Assembly (NCBI RefSeq): GCF_900104215.1
Contig: NZ_FMXO01000010.1
Span: 1 to 64,000, forward strand
Length of the DNA: 64,000 nucleotides
Direction of reading: 5' to 3'
From: Desulfonatronum thiosulfatophilum
Lineage (GTDB): Bacteria > Desulfobacterota > Desulfovibrionia > Desulfovibrionales > Desulfonatronaceae
Shown: piece by piece, positions 27,810-38,351 of the stretch
Layout of the letters: each line of letters starts with the position of its first letter
How positions within the stretch are numbered: the first letter of the stretch is position 1
Notes under the pieces: generated by a model
Told to the model about the DNA's origin: nothing
The model's database searches: none
Seen by the model: only the letters and a program-made list of their open reading frames with translations
Translations under genes and position numbers: made by a program

Positions 27810-28645
27810 AGTTCCACCTCCTCGTGGCGTGCGGAATGGCATTGAACGTTGACGGCCAAGGGAAGGCTTGCGATGTGGCAGGGTGCCATGTTGATGCGCA
27901 CGCCCAGACAGGTGGCGTCTCCGCCCAGCCCCATGGGGCCGATGCCGAGGTCATTTATCTCGGACAGCAGTTCCTGTTCCATTTTGGCGATTTCCGGATC
28001 AGGGTGGGCTTGATCCAGAGGCCGAAGCAGGGCCTGTTTGGCCAGTTTGGGGGCAAGTTCGAAGGAGCCGCCGATTCCAATACCGAGCATGATGGGCGGA
28101 CAGGGATTGGGTCCGGCTTCGGCTACGCGGGTCAGAACGAACTCCTTGACGCCTTTCCAGCCCTGGGCCGGGGAGAGCATTGTCACCCGGGACATGTTTT
28201 CGCTGCCGCCGCCCTTGGCCATGAACGCGATTTTCAAACCGTCCCCCGGCACCAGGTCGATATGGATCACGGCCGGGGAATTGTCGCCGGTGTTCTTGCG
28301 GGTCAGGGGATGGCACATGGATTTGCGTAACAGTCCATCCTGATAGCCGCGGATCATGCCTTCGGTTACGGCGTCACGCACCCCGGCGCCTTCCACCCGG
28401 CAATCTTCGCCCAGTTCAACAAAGAAAACGGCCATGCCGGTATCCTGGCAAAGGGGCAGCCCGCTTTCCCTGGCCAGAGCGGCATTCTCCTCCAGCTGGG
28501 CCAGGATCTCTCGGCCGGAGGAAGAGCTTTCCGCCTCCTTGGCCCGACTGATGGCCCCGAGGACGTCCTCGGGCAGAATGCGATTCGCCTGCACGACCAT
28601 TTTTGCCACCTGATCCGCAATTGTCGCGGCGTTCACCGTGCGCAT
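27806..28645 (-). CDS. fumA: class I fumarate hydratase, alpha subunit
   Basis: This 279-residue protein holds the three cysteines expected to bind the oxygen-sensitive [4Fe-4S] cluster: in LPLCQDTGM (Cys66), NPCPPIMLGIGIGG and GDATCLGVRI. It pairs with the beta subunit encoded next. In anaerobes this enzyme supplies fumarate to, or removes it from, the fumarate reductase encoded just upstream on the same strand. A GGGGA site precedes ATG 28645, 10 bases after the frdB stop, so the five genes frdC-frdA-frdB-fumA-fumB likely form one operon. Confidence 0.95.
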   Translation of the reverse strand: MRTVNAATIADQVAKMVVQANRILPEDVLGAISRAKEAESSSSGREILAQLEENAALARESGLPLCQDTGMAVFFVELGEDCRVEGAGVRDAVTEGMIRGYQDGLLRKSMCHPLTRKNTGDNSPAVIHIDLVPGDGLKIAFMAKGGGSENMSRVTMLSPAQGWKGVKEFVLTRVAEAGPNPCPPIMLGIGIGGSFELAPKLAKQALLRPLDQAHPDPEIAKMEQELLSEINDLGIGPMGLGGDATCLGVRINMAPCHIASLPLAVNVQCHSARHEEVEL

Positions 28646-28655
28646 GACTGTTCCC

Positions 28656-29402
28656 CTATTTCCGATTCCACGGCAAAAGATTCATCACTCCGGCCCAGCC
28701 CATCTTCCAGCGCAGCATGCCCAACTGGTCCTGCAGCGGCAGGTGCTTGGGGCAGACGTCCTCGCAGGCCAACAAACCCATGCAGCCGAAGATGCCCTGG
28801 TCGTTGCCGACGATTTCGAAGTAGTCCTGCTCCGTTCGCCGGTCACGAGGATCGATGACGAAGCGGGCGAGGCGATTGAGACCGGCAGCGCCGAGGAAAT
28901 CCGGACGCATGACAGCCGTGCCGCAGGCAGCGACGCAGCAGCCGCACTCGATGCAGCGTTCCAGTTCGTAAATTTCTTCGGCCAGAGCATTATCCATGGG
29001 TTCTTCCTGAGCCCTGGGATCGAACTTCTTGTCCGTATGTACCCAGGATCTGACCCGCTGTGCCATGTTCCGGAACCATGTTCCGGTATCCACGGACAGG
29101 TCGCCCACAAGCGTGAAAAAAGGGAGAGGCATCAAGGTGATGTTTTCCGGAAGGTCCTTGGTTTTTGTGTGGCAGGCCAATCCCGGACGGCCATTGATGA
29201 CCATGGCGCATGCGCCGCAGATGCCGGCCCGACAGCAGAAATCGAACTGCAACCCCGGATCCTGTTCCTCGCGAATCCTGTTCAGGGCGATGAACAGGGT
29301 CATGTGGCTGGTTTCATCCAGTACGAACGTGTCCGTGTGGGGAGTGGAAATTGGATCCTGGGGATTGTACCGGAAAATGGAAAAGGTCAGATTCCTGGCC
29401 AT
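28656..29402 (-). CDS. frdB: fumarate reductase iron-sulfur subunit
   Basis: This 248-residue subunit carries all three expected clusters. The [2Fe-2S] ligands are in FCCRAGICGACAMV with a later LAC. The [4Fe-4S] and [3Fe-4S] ligands are in CIECGCCVAACG and CMGLLACEDVCPKH. It passes electrons between the membrane cytochrome b and the flavoprotein. The ATG at 29402 has GAGGAA upstream. It is separated from frdA by 150 bases, a longer gap than elsewhere in this cluster. Confidence 0.96.
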   Translation of the reverse strand: MARNLTFSIFRYNPQDPISTPHTDTFVLDETSHMTLFIALNRIREEQDPGLQFDFCCRAGICGACAMVINGRPGLACHTKTKDLPENITLMPLPFFTLVGDLSVDTGTWFRNMAQRVRSWVHTDKKFDPRAQEEPMDNALAEEIYELERCIECGCCVAACGTAVMRPDFLGAAGLNRLARFVIDPRDRRTEQDYFEIVGNDQGIFGCMGLLACEDVCPKHLPLQDQLGMLRWKMGWAGVMNLLPWNRK

Positions 29403-29552
29403 GCGATTCCTCTTTTACGTGATGAACGGTCCAATGAATGACAATAAAATCCGCGCACAGGCGACGAGACGCCCTGGGCCGAATCTTGAACGGCCTGATG
29501 ATCTTCCTCGGCCGCGTGCCGTATCTGTCGCTTGTCGCGGAAAAATATGATC

Positions 29553-31391
29553 CTAGTTCTTTTCCGCCTTGGGTTCAGCGGCGATGATCTTGCCGCCGCC
29601 GTAGCCTCGCTCCCCGGGAGGAATGCTCCAGACCTCGGAGACGGGTTCATAATTCAGGGTGGGCAGATCGGCGCCCGGCTGCCATGTGGCTAAAGTGCGC
29701 ACCAGCCAGTCGCGGTCGTTGCGTTCTGGATAGTCTTCCCGGGCATGGCTGCCGCGGCTTTCCGTGCGCTGCAGCGCCCCCTGGGCCACGCAAAGCGCCA
29801 GCCGGACCATTCCCGGCAGGCGCAGGGCCAGGGCCAGTTCCGGGTTGGCGCCGAGTCCGTTGGAGCGCAGTCGCAACTTTCGGGCACGTTCATGGACGCT
29901 CTGAAGGGTCTCAACGCAGGTCTGAAGATCCTTGCCATTGCGGAAAATGCCCGCACCCTGCATCAGGGCGTCATACATGGCGTTGCGGACATCGAACGTG
30001 TTTTCCCGGCCGTCGCTGCCAATGATCAGCCGCTTGATCCGATCCTGCTGCCGTGCGGCAAAATCCCTTACCAAGCCGGTGGGGTAGGAAACCTGGTGGT
30101 GTTGCAGGTATTCCACCACTTTGGCTCCGATGATCATTCCGGCGACCACGGTTTCCGCCAGGGAGTTTCCGCCCAGGCGGTTGAAGCCGTGCATGTCCCA
30201 GCAGGCGGCTTCCCCGGCGGAGAAGAGTCCCTTCAAGCCGTAAGCTAGGCCGTCCTTGTTGGTTCGCACTCCACCCATGCTGTAGTGCTGTGTGGGACGG
30301 ACCGGGATGAGGCTCTGGGCCGGATCGATGCCCAGGAAGTTTTTGCAGATTTCATCCACTTCCCGCAGCTTGGTGGCCAAGTGCTCGCAACCCAGGTGGC
30401 GGATGTCCAGCCAGAGGTGTTCACCGTAGGGGCTTTCGACTCCTTTGCCCTGGCGCATGTGGTGGGTCATCCAGCGCGATACGACATCCCGGGAAGCCAG
30501 TTCGGCCTTGTCCGGTTCGTAGTCGGGCATAAAGCGATGCCCGTCCTTGTCCAGCAGCGTGCCGCCGTCGCCGCGGCAGCCTTCGGTGACCAGGATGTCC
30601 GTGGGTACAATTCCCGTGGGATGGAACTGAACGGCCTCCATGTTGCCCAGGGGAACGACACCGGTATCCAGGGCGGCGATCAGCCCGCCGCCGTCGTTGA
30701 TCACGGCATTGGTGGACTCCCTGTAGATCCTTCCGAATCCCCCGGTGGCGATCAGCGTGACTCGGGCCAGATAGATGCGCAATTCTCCGGTTTTCAAACA
30801 GCGAGCCACGGCGCCGAGACAGTTCTCGTTGTCGTGAATCAGGCTGAGAACCTCGATCTTGTCATGTACGGCCACGCCCAGTTGCACAGCCCGGTTGTCC
30901 ATGGTGTAGAGGACGGTATGCCCGGTGCCGTCGGAGGTGTAACAGGTTCGCCATTTGGCTGTTCCGCCGAAGGCGCGGGCCGTGATCAGTCCCTCTTTCT
31001 CCTTTTTCTCTTCCTTTTCGAAGAGTTTGCCGCCCTTGAAATAGGTGGACTTGCCGGGAACCACCCGGTTCCAGGGCACGCCCCAGGCCGCGAGCTGGCG
31101 CATGGCAATGGGCGCATTGTCCACGAAGAGACGGGCGACTTCCTGATCGCACCCCCAATCTGAACCCTTGACCGTGTCTTCAAAATGCACGTCCGGGGAA
31201 TCTCCTTCTCCCATGGCGCAGTTGCCCAATGCCGCCTGCATGCCGCCCTGGGCCGCGGAGGAGTGTGAACGGCGCGCCGGTACGAGACTCAGGCAGGTTA
31301 CGTCGAAACCGGCCGCCGCGGCCTCGATGGCCACGCGTTCTCCGGCAAGACCGGCGCCGATGCACAGGAGATCTGTTTGAAACGTCTGCAT
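29553..31391 (-). CDS. frdA: fumarate reductase flavoprotein subunit
   Basis: This 612-residue flavoprotein has the FAD-binding GAGLAGERVAIEAA, the covalent-FAD histidine in RSHSSAAQGGM (His43), and the active-site segments HPTGIVPTDILVTEGCRGDGG and PVRPTQHYSMGGVRT, with the catalytic Arg region RLGGNSLAETVV. Layout and length follow the Wolinella/Desulfovibrio type of quinol:fumarate reductase. It reduces fumarate to succinate, or can run the other way. It lies between frdC and frdB. AAAGGA precedes ATG 31391. Confidence 0.97.
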   Translation of the reverse strand: MQTFQTDLLCIGAGLAGERVAIEAAAAGFDVTCLSLVPARRSHSSAAQGGMQAALGNCAMGEGDSPDVHFEDTVKGSDWGCDQEVARLFVDNAPIAMRQLAAWGVPWNRVVPGKSTYFKGGKLFEKEEKKEKEGLITARAFGGTAKWRTCYTSDGTGHTVLYTMDNRAVQLGVAVHDKIEVLSLIHDNENCLGAVARCLKTGELRIYLARVTLIATGGFGRIYRESTNAVINDGGGLIAALDTGVVPLGNMEAVQFHPTGIVPTDILVTEGCRGDGGTLLDKDGHRFMPDYEPDKAELASRDVVSRWMTHHMRQGKGVESPYGEHLWLDIRHLGCEHLATKLREVDEICKNFLGIDPAQSLIPVRPTQHYSMGGVRTNKDGLAYGLKGLFSAGEAACWDMHGFNRLGGNSLAETVVAGMIIGAKVVEYLQHHQVSYPTGLVRDFAARQQDRIKRLIIGSDGRENTFDVRNAMYDALMQGAGIFRNGKDLQTCVETLQSVHERARKLRLRSNGLGANPELALALRLPGMVRLALCVAQGALQRTESRGSHAREDYPERNDRDWLVRTLATWQPGADLPTLNYEPVSEVWSIPPGERGYGGGKIIAAEPKAEKN

Positions 31392-31592
31392 GGTTGTATT
31401 CCTTTGGAGGATATCAGATGACGAAGTCGCAAATGCAAATCAAATGGCAGAAACTGGGAATTAAAAGCATGAGAGGGCGATCAGGTCTGGTCGCCTGGCG
31501 GTTGGCCTCGAGTTTTTATCGCCAGACAATGCCGAATTCGTAAAACCGCAAACGGCGCAGCCAGATCTGGATCCTGTCGGCGGCGCCATCTC

Positions 31593-32243
31593 CTAGATGG
31601 CCAGGAAATAGAAGCGCAACAGCGCCATCAGGCCGATGAAGATGAACGCACTTGTCACGACAAGTTCAAAACGCTGCATCCCGGACCGCTTGTCGCGCCT
31701 GATAAAGCCCCATTTTACGGCAATTCGATACAGTCCGATGCCCACATGCAATTCCACAAGAGGCAGCAGGATCAGGTAGAAACCCATCCAAAAGCCACCC
31801 TGGATGCGGGCGGCGCTTTTGGCGGCGGTAATGGGCAGATCCGTGAGCACCACCCACATGTGGATGGCTCCCATGATCAGGATGATCATGGCCGTGACTA
31901 CCTGTACAAGCCAGAGCCAGGTGTCCCGGTGGGCGAGCATTCGGGAATGCTTCCATATTATGGACTGTTGATCGGCCTGGAAAGGGATCTTGCGTGCGGC
32001 GAGCATGAAATGGAGGAGGAAGATCAAGCCGATGATTGGACCGCCGACCTGAGCCATGTAGGTGGCTTCAAAGAAATGGGCAATGGCATCCATGACCCCC
32101 GGTCCGATGATCACGCTGGCCACCAGGATCATATGCGCCCACATGAACAGGATCAGCCCCGCACCGGTGAGCATTTGCAGCCAATCGAGATATGCGGAGG
32201 AGCGCGAAGGGCCATGAACATGGATGGCGGTATCAATGGACAT
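31593..32243 (-). CDS. frdC: fumarate reductase cytochrome b subunit
   Basis: This 216-residue membrane protein has five hydrophobic helices and four well-placed histidines (His37, His78, His128, His166), the expected axial ligands of two b hemes, as in Wolinella FrdC. It connects the menaquinone pool to FrdB. It is the first gene of the frd-fum cluster. The ATG at 32243 follows AAAGGA. After its stop there is a gap of about 200 bases before frdA, with no gene seen. Confidence 0.93.
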   Translation of the reverse strand: MSIDTAIHVHGPSRSSAYLDWLQMLTGAGLILFMWAHMILVASVIIGPGVMDAIAHFFEATYMAQVGGPIIGLIFLLHFMLAARKIPFQADQQSIIWKHSRMLAHRDTWLWLVQVVTAMIILIMGAIHMWVVLTDLPITAAKSAARIQGGFWMGFYLILLPLVELHVGIGLYRIAVKWGFIRRDKRSGMQRFELVVTSAFIFIGLMALLRFYFLAI

Positions 32244-32683
32244 TGGTTTTTTCGTCCTTTGGCGGGAAAGGGTGAACAGAGGCTAATTCAGCATAAAAAG
32301 TCGAACTACTAATGAGATTTCTAGTCCATTGTCAACGCATGTCCAAAGATTCAGTTCATAACTATCCGCTGCCCGACGTGATCTCGCGAACTGACAAAGT
32401 TATTCGCCTGGGTTTTATTGCATAGCCCTTCGATTTCAGTGTGCGGAGTGCGCAACAGGAATGCAGGGGCCAAATGGGGATGAACGAATCCAGCCCGTTC
32501 AGATATGCGATGCCGCAAAACCAAGGATCAGCAAAGTTCTTGCTATGGGATCAGAATGTACAAAAAAGGTGAAGGGGGGCTGGGTAAAATCACGCGCGGG
32601 CATTACAGATTCATCGGTGACTTAAGACATGCCCACGGCAATTCGATACTGGAGTGCGGGCAGACACGAGATGTACCTGGAGT
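32244..32683. other. long intergenic region upstream of frdC
   Basis: These 440 bases lie between the divergently oriented end of the TPR gene and the start of frdC, so they should contain the promoter of the frd-fum operon on the minus strand. I see no supported reading frame, no RNA gene and no sigma-54 site with correct spacing. Confidence 0.5.
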
Positions 32684-33487
32684 TCAGGATTCTTTTTTGC
32701 GCAACGCGAAATCCCGCATTTTCTGGGCATGTTCCAATCCAGGATTGATGCTCAAGGCTTTGGAAGCCGCTTCAGCCGCCTTGTCCCATTGGCAGGAGTC
32801 GATATGGACGCGACCGAGATTGAAAAAAAGCCGTTCGTCGTCATCAGACATCTTCAAGGCTTGTTGAAAGCATTCCTCTGCTTCCGTGTATTTGCGAAGT
32901 TTGCGCAGGCCCATGCCGATACGGTTCAAGATGTGCACCGATTCGGGTTTATGCCCCAATGTGGTGATCAGGTAGTCAAAAGCCTTTTCGACATGTCCGG
33001 TTTCGAGGAAGAGCTCACCAATGTCGACCTTCAGTTCCATGTCGTCGTGATAATATTTTATCATCTTTTCAAACAGGTGCGTTGCCTGTTCGATTTGGCC
33101 CTCGATGACCATCTGCCGGCCTTTGGCCAGCCCTTCCTGTTTCTGGCGTTCACGCTCGGCCAAAAGTTTCCGGGCGTCGGCCACGGCACTTTCCTGAAGC
33201 TCGCCCAACAGTTCCCGAAGCATTCCCTGCAGTTCGGATTCAGCCCCGGGAGTGTAACTTAACAGGATCGGATACACCTTGCGCAGGTTTGGGTCGTTGT
33301 TGAGCTTGTAAACGGAGGTTTCCACGGAACGTTCAAATTCGGCGCGCTCACTCTTGATCAGAGGCGTACGGGTGATGAGACCCAGGGCGTCGTGCAAGGC
33401 CAGAACAGCGGGCAACACTTTCTCCTGTTTGAGGAGGGTGCCGATCCCCGAGAGCGCGGAGCGGGCCTTGATCAGTTCCGTGGACAT
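32684..33487 (-). CDS. tetratricopeptide-repeat protein
   Basis: This 267-residue soluble protein has at least three TPR-like units in its C-terminal half: about 145-175 (DIGELFLETGHVEKAFDYL), 178-210 (ILNRIGMGLRKLRKYTEAEE) and 212-245 (LFFNLGRVHIDSCQWDKAAE). The N-terminal half is helical with no named domain. TPR proteins act as scaffolds; the partner is unknown. It follows carA by 11 bases on the same strand and a GGAGG site precedes the ATG at 33487. Whether it is functionally linked to carA is unclear. Confidence 0.82.
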   Translation of the reverse strand: MSTELIKARSALSGIGTLLKQEKVLPAVLALHDALGLITRTPLIKSERAEFERSVETSVYKLNNDPNLRKVYPILLSYTPGAESELQGMLRELLGELQESAVADARKLLAERERQKQEGLAKGRQMVIEGQIEQATHLFEKMIKYYHDDMELKVDIGELFLETGHVEKAFDYLITTLGHKPESVHILNRIGMGLRKLRKYTEAEECFQQALKMSDDDERLFFNLGRVHIDSCQWDKAAEAASKALSINPGLEHAQKMRDFALRKKES

Positions 33488-33498
33488 GATATGACCTC

Positions 33499-34632
33499 CT
33501 AATGTTTTTTGCCGAGGGTTTCGTCCAGCATGGTCACAAAACGATCAAAGAACGAGCGGCAGTCATGGGGACCTGGTCCGGCCTCAGGGTGATGCTGAAC
33601 GGCCATCAAGGGTTTGGTCTTATGACGGAATCCTTCGAGGGTGTTGTCATTGAGGTTGACGTGGGTCGGGTGGTAGAAATCGGATGAGCCGAAGTCCACG
33701 CAAAAACCATGGTTTTGCGAGGAAATCTCCACCCGGCCGGTGGACAGTTCCTTGACTGGATGGTTCAGTCCGTGGTGACCGAATTTCAACTTGTAGGTGG
33801 TCCCGCCCAAAGCCAGCCCCATGATCTGCTGGCCCAGGCAGATGCCGGCCATGGGCAGTTTGTCCGTCAACTCGGCCACGGTCTGGACGATATCGGTCAG
33901 AGACGCCGGGTCTCCGGGGCCGTTGCCCAGAAATACGGCATCCGGCCGCAGGGCCATGACCTGGTCCGTCGTGAAGGAGGCCGGGACCACCAGCAGATCC
34001 AGTCCCTTTTTTTGCAGGATGCGCAGGATGCTCCACTTGATGCCGAAATCGAAGACCACCACCCGGTGGCCGGGTCCGGGCCAAGCGTAATTCCCCTGGT
34101 CCAGGGTCACAAAGCGAGGCCGGCGGCCGTCCCAGACGTATGGACCAGGCACCTCCACGTTCTGTACCAGATTGGCCCCTTCCATGGAAGGCAGGGACCG
34201 GGCCTGCTCGATCAGTTCCTGCACAGGAACGTTTCTGGTGGAAATGATCCCCCGTTTGGCGCCGTGAATGCGGATATGTCTGGTCAGGGCCCGGGTGTCG
34301 ATACCTTCCAATCCAATGACTCCGGCATCCCGCAGGTAGTCCGGCAGGGATTGGGTGGCGCGCCAGTTGGACGGTTGTTTGCAACATTCCTTGACAATCA
34401 TGGCTTCCGCCTGCACGCGGTCGGATTCAACATCCTCGGGGTTAACCCCATAGTTTCCGATCAGCGGATAGGTCATGCACACCATCTGCCCGATATAGGA
34501 AGGATCCGTGAGCACTTCCTGGTATCCGGTCATGCCGGTGTTGAAAATGACTTCCCCGCCGGCCTCGCCTTCACCTGTAAAGGACCGGCCGGCAAACCAG
34601 GTGCCGTCTTCCAGAGCTAATATCGCACGCAT
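33499..34632 (-). CDS. carA: carbamoyl-phosphate synthase, small (glutaminase) subunit
   Basis: This 377-residue subunit has the N-terminal CPSase domain ([31 protein letters not shown]) and a C-terminal class I glutaminase with nucleophile Cys in [13 protein letters not shown] and the His/Glu of [13 protein letters not shown]. It releases ammonia from glutamine for carbamoyl-phosphate, used for pyrimidines and arginine. carB is not adjacent. A cluster of argF, argG and argH, which uses the product, lies about 14 kb away in the window. Confidence 0.97.
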   Translation of the reverse strand: MRAILALEDGTWFAGRSFTGEGEAGGEVIFNTGMTGYQEVLTDPSYIGQMVCMTYPLIGNYGVNPEDVESDRVQAEAMIVKECCKQPSNWRATQSLPDYLRDAGVIGLEGIDTRALTRHIRIHGAKRGIISTRNVPVQELIEQARSLPSMEGANLVQNVEVPGPYVWDGRRPRFVTLDQGNYAWPGPGHRVVVFDFGIKWSILRILQKKGLDLLVVPASFTTDQVMALRPDAVFLGNGPGDPASLTDIVQTVAELTDKLPMAGICLGQQIMGLALGGTTYKLKFGHHGLNHPVKELSTGRVEISSQNHGFCVDFGSSDFYHPTHVNLNDNTLEGFRHKTKPLMAVQHHPEAGPGPHDCRSFFDRFVTMLDETLGKKH

Positions 34633-34818
34633 ATTTTTTCCTCGTGGTCTATTGTTGATCAGAGCGTTGAGAGTCGCTGAAAAAAGCGGCGGTCGCGGAC
34701 AACCGCGTTATTGACGTCATCGGGAATACGTACGTCCGGCAATGAAGCCGTGATGTCAAGCCGTCTTGGGTAGGCAAGGCAAAGCTTCCCGAGGCGGAGC
34801 AGACTGGGCGCTGGGGTT

Positions 34819-35574
34819 TCAGTCAAATCCCAGGTCATGGAGCATGGAACAGGCGCGGGGGATGTCTTCCGGGCGGTCCACCCCGAGGGCGCCATGATCC
34901 GTAAGCAGGACGTGAATGGGAATGGCTGCTTCCAGCAGGCGCAACTGCTCCAGTTTTTCGATCTGTTCTAATTTTCCCGGGCCGAGTGCGACGAACTTTC
35001 GCAACGCACGCATCCGAAAGGCGTACAGTCCGATGTGGCCCAGGCACGTGGCGACTCCTTCCCTGGCATGAGGGATGGGAGACCGGGAAAAATAAAGTGC
35101 TCGTCCCCGCCCGTCCAGAACCACTTTGACCACGTCCGGGTTGCGGGCCTCTTCGGCATCTACGCGTCTGGCCAGGGTGGCGACCTGGGTCTCGGGGTCC
35201 GTGAACGGCGTGAGCAGGCAGGAGAGCAGGTCCGGATGCAGGGCCGGTTCATCCCCCTGGATGTTTACCACGACGCTGTTCTCGGATAACCCGAGAGCCT
35301 CGGCGGCTTCAAGTACCCGATCCGTGCCGCTGGGATGGTCCGCGCGGGTCATCAGCGCCGGTATGTCGCAGGCGCGGGCAGCCTCCAAAATACGGGAGTC
35401 ATCCGTAGCCAGAGTGACGGTGCGCAGAGCCGGACAGGCTCGTGCCCGCTGATAGACATGCCAGAACATGGGCCGGCCCAGAATGTCGGCCAGAGGTTTG
35501 CCCGGAAAGCGGGATGAAGCGAATCGGGCCGGTATGATTCCGTGGCAGTTCGGCAGATCGGGCTGGATGCTCAT
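34819..35574 (-). CDS. kdsB: 3-deoxy-manno-octulosonate cytidylyltransferase
   Basis: This 251-residue nucleotidyltransferase begins with [20 protein letters not shown] and has [35 protein letters not shown] and HIGLYAFR, all standard for KdsB. It activates KDO with CTP for addition to lipid A, showing an LPS-bearing outer membrane. Its ATG overlaps the stop of the homoserine dehydrogenase gene by 4 bases, so it is the downstream partner of hom and alaC in one transcript. Confidence 0.95.
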   Translation of the reverse strand: MSIQPDLPNCHGIIPARFASSRFPGKPLADILGRPMFWHVYQRARACPALRTVTLATDDSRILEAARACDIPALMTRADHPSGTDRVLEAAEALGLSENSVVVNIQGDEPALHPDLLSCLLTPFTDPETQVATLARRVDAEEARNPDVVKVVLDGRGRALYFSRSPIPHAREGVATCLGHIGLYAFRMRALRKFVALGPGKLEQIEKLEQLRLLEAAIPIHVLLTDHGALGVDRPEDIPRACSMLHDLGFD

Positions 35575-36875
35575 GCCGGAGATGAGAGTATTCTGTGATG
35601 CACCGTGGGCGCGGCGATAAAGCTCTGGTTGTCGATTTCGCGGATGGCCGCCTGGACATCCTGGGCCTGAGCCTTGTGGGTGACGAAGACCACGGGCACG
35701 CTGCGGCCGGCGGGGGAGCCTTTCTGGACGACCTGGGCAATGCTGATGTTGCGCTGCCCAAGGACTCCGGCAATGCTCGCCAGGACCCCGGGGCGGTCAA
35801 GTACCGAAAAGCGGAAGTAATGGCGGGAGCTGACCAGTTCCGGGGCGAGGATGCTGGCCATGGGCAGCATTGCGTTCTGGAAGCCGGTATTGTTCGGGGT
35901 GCGGCCGTTGCGCGCCAGGTTCATGATGTCCGCCAGTACGGCGCTGCCGGTGGGCAGGTCGCCGGCGCCCTGGCCGTAGAGCATGATCGGTCCCACTGCG
36001 TCGCCGTCCAGTAAGATGGCGTTGAAGGCTCCATCCACTTTGCCCAGAATGGATTCCCGGCGGACAAGGGCGGTGAAAACCCCGGCGTCCAGGAGACCAT
36101 TGGTTTCCCGGACCTGGGCAATGAGCTTGATGCGGTAGCCGAATTCGTCGGCAAATGCGATATCTTGGGGATCAACATGAGTGATGCCCGTCACCGGCAG
36201 CCTGGACAGCGGGTAGTCCTGGCCGTGAGCCAGACGGATCAGCAGGATCAGCTTGTGGGCTGCGTCCATGCCCTCAATGTCCAGAGTCGGATCGGCTTCG
36301 GCATACCCCTTGACCTGGGCCTGATGCAACGCGGACTGGAAATCCAGCCCCCGGGAGGTCATTTCGGAAAGGATGAAGTTGGCCGTGCCGTTGAGTATGC
36401 CCGTCAGGACTTTGATTTGGTTGCCGGCAAGCCCTTCCTTGAGCGTCTGGACAATGGGGATGCCCCCGGCGATGCTGGCTTCATAGCCGAGCCCGACCTG
36501 GTTTTCGGCAGCCAAGGCAAAGAGTTCGTTGCCCTGATGGGCCAGCAGGGCTTTGTTGGCCGTGACCACATGCCGCCCGGAACGCAATGCGCCGGTAATC
36601 AACTCGTAAGCCGTATCCTGGCCGCCCATCAATTCCACGATGATGTCCAATTCCGGATCCCCGAGCAGATCCTGGACGTCGGAGGTCAGCCTGATGTCTG
36701 CATTTTCGGGGAGATCGCGTTTCTTGGACGGGTCGCGAACCAGGGCCGTCTTGATCTCCACGCGCCGTCCGAGGCGCCGTTCGATCCAGTCTGCGTTGGA
36801 GGCGAGAATCTTGGCCAGCCCCGTTCCCACGGTGCCCAGGCCTGCAAGCCCCAGACGGATCAACTCTCCGGACAT
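35571..36875 (-). CDS. hom: homoserine dehydrogenase
   Basis: This 434-residue enzyme has the NAD(P)-binding [13 protein letters not shown], the catalytic segment [14 protein letters not shown] with [19 protein letters not shown], and a C-terminal ACT domain ([17 protein letters not shown]), usually the site of threonine feedback control. It reduces aspartate semialdehyde to homoserine for methionine and threonine. The ATG at 36875 is chosen because the fold begins there; the frame is open 104 codons further upstream through alaC. It overlaps alaC by 16 bases. Confidence 0.96.
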   Translation of the reverse strand: MSGELIRLGLAGLGTVGTGLAKILASNADWIERRLGRRVEIKTALVRDPSKKRDLPENADIRLTSDVQDLLGDPELDIIVELMGGQDTAYELITGALRSGRHVVTANKALLAHQGNELFALAAENQVGLGYEASIAGGIPIVQTLKEGLAGNQIKVLTGILNGTANFILSEMTSRGLDFQSALHQAQVKGYAEADPTLDIEGMDAAHKLILLIRLAHGQDYPLSRLPVTGITHVDPQDIAFADEFGYRIKLIAQVRETNGLLDAGVFTALVRRESILGKVDGAFNAILLDGDAVGPIMLYGQGAGDLPTGSAVLADIMNLARNGRTPNNTGFQNAMLPMASILAPELVSSRHYFRFSVLDRPGVLASIAGVLGQRNISIAQVVQKGSPAGRSVPVVFVTHKAQAQDVQAAIREIDNQSFIAAPTVHHRILSSPA

Positions 36876-38050
36876 GATTCCCCCGTAATGACCTTGCGCA
36901 ACCCGCGGATTGCCTGATTGATGCGGTGCCGGTTTTCCACCAGGGCGAACCGGACATGATCGTCGCCGTAGTTTCCGAAGCCCAAGCCAGGGGAAACGGC
37001 CACCTTGCCTTCTCGCAACAGAAGCTTGGAAAACTCGACCGATCCCATTTTGCGGAACTCTTCGGGAATCTGAGCCCAAACGAACATTGTTCCCTTGGGG
37101 GAGGGGACATCCCAGCCGATGCGGTGCAGACCTTCGATCAAGGCGTCGCGTCGATCCTTGTAGGTGGTGACGATTTCCTCGACGCAATCCTGGGGGCCGT
37201 TGAGGGCAATGATCGCGGCGATCTGGACGGGCTGGAACATGCCGTAGTCCAGGTAGCTCTTGATGCGGGTCAACGCCTGGACCATGTCCCGGTTGCCCAC
37301 GCAGAAGCCCACCCGCCAGCCGGCCATGGAATAGCTCTTGGACAAGGAAAAGAATTCCACGCCCACGTCCTTGGCGCCCTTGGCCTGCAGAAAGCTGGGC
37401 GCCTGGTAGCCGTCAAAGGTCAGGTCGGCATAAGCCAGATCGTGGATGACGTACATCTTATGTTCCTTGGCAAAGTCCACGATCTTTTCAAAGAAAGCCA
37501 GATCCACGCATTCGGTGGTGGGGTTGTGGGGATAGGAGATGATCAGCACCTTGGGTTGCGGCCAGGTTTGCCGTGTGGCCACCATCAAGTCCTCGAAAAA
37601 GTCGCGATCCCGTCCGATGGGAATTCTACGGACATCCGCACCGGCAATGATCGCTGAAAAGGGATGGATGGGATATGTCGGATCCTGGGCGAAAACCACG
37701 TCGCCGGGACTGAGCATGACCATGGCCAGGTGGGCAAGACCTTCCTTGGCGCCGAGAGTGGCCACGGCTTCCTGATCCGGGTTGAGTTCGACGCCGAACC
37801 TGCGCCAATACCAGTCGCAAATAGCCAGGCGGAGCTTGGGAATGCCCTTGGATGCGGAATAGCGGTGGTTTGTGGCCTTCTGCGCGGCTTCGCAGAGTTT
37901 GTCCACGATGTGCTTGGGCGTAGCCAGATCCGGATTGCCCATCCCAAGGTCAATGATGTCCTCCCCTTGGTGACGCATTCGGGCCTTGAGTTCGTTGACC
38001 ACTGCGAAAACATAAGGGGGCAGTCTCTGTACGCGAGGAAATTGTTCCAT
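36860..38050 (-). CDS. alaC: alanine transaminase-type class I aminotransferase (AlaC-like)
   Basis: This 396-residue PLP enzyme closely resembles E. coli AlaC throughout: [14 protein letters not shown] at the start, [31 protein letters not shown], and the PLP-lysine motif [16 protein letters not shown]. It likely makes alanine from pyruvate and glutamate; the related LL-DAP or aspartate roles are less likely. The ATG at 38050 is preferred to an open upstream extension. It heads an alaC-hom-kdsB transcript and lies 206 bases from tRNA-Ser. Confidence 0.9.
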   Translation of the reverse strand: MEQFPRVQRLPPYVFAVVNELKARMRHQGEDIIDLGMGNPDLATPKHIVDKLCEAAQKATNHRYSASKGIPKLRLAICDWYWRRFGVELNPDQEAVATLGAKEGLAHLAMVMLSPGDVVFAQDPTYPIHPFSAIIAGADVRRIPIGRDRDFFEDLMVATRQTWPQPKVLIISYPHNPTTECVDLAFFEKIVDFAKEHKMYVIHDLAYADLTFDGYQAPSFLQAKGAKDVGVEFFSLSKSYSMAGWRVGFCVGNRDMVQALTRIKSYLDYGMFQPVQIAAIIALNGPQDCVEEIVTTYKDRRDALIEGLHRIGWDVPSPKGTMFVWAQIPEEFRKMGSVEFSKLLLREGKVAVSPGLGFGNYGDDHVRFALVENRHRINQAIRGLRKVITGESCPES

Positions 38051-38256
38051 GAATCGCCTGCTGTGGGTAAGATGTCCAGGAATAAACCGGTCGTGGAATG
38101 TATCCGCGAGGAGTGGTTCTGTCAAAGGCAATGTACTGCGTCGATTGCGTTAGCCATTAAAATGATGGAAGTGCGGTGCATGGAAAGTGGTGGAGAGTGA
38201 AGACGCAAAGAAACTTGACCTGAATTTCGAATTTGAGTAGGTGTGATCGTCTTTGG

Positions 38257-38351
38257 GGAGAGGTGGCCGAGCAGGACGAAGGCGCTCGCCTGCTAAGCGA
38301 GTATAGGGGCTAAAACTTCTATCGAGGGTTCAAATCCCTCCCTCTCCGCCA
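38257..38351 (+). tRNA. tRNA-Ser (anticodon GCU)
   Basis: A 95-base class II tRNA with CCA encoded. The acceptor arms are 'ggagagg' and 'cctctcc' plus G and CCA, the anticodon stem 'ctcgcctgctaagcgag' shows GCU, which reads AGC/AGU serine codons, and a long variable arm 'tataggggctaaaacttctatc' precedes the T-loop 'ggttcaaatcc'. Confidence 0.97.

Noticed and set aside
32505-32867. A 120-codon plus-strand frame near the end of the TPR gene
   Set aside because: It overlaps the TPR gene on the other strand and shows no domain or ribosome site.
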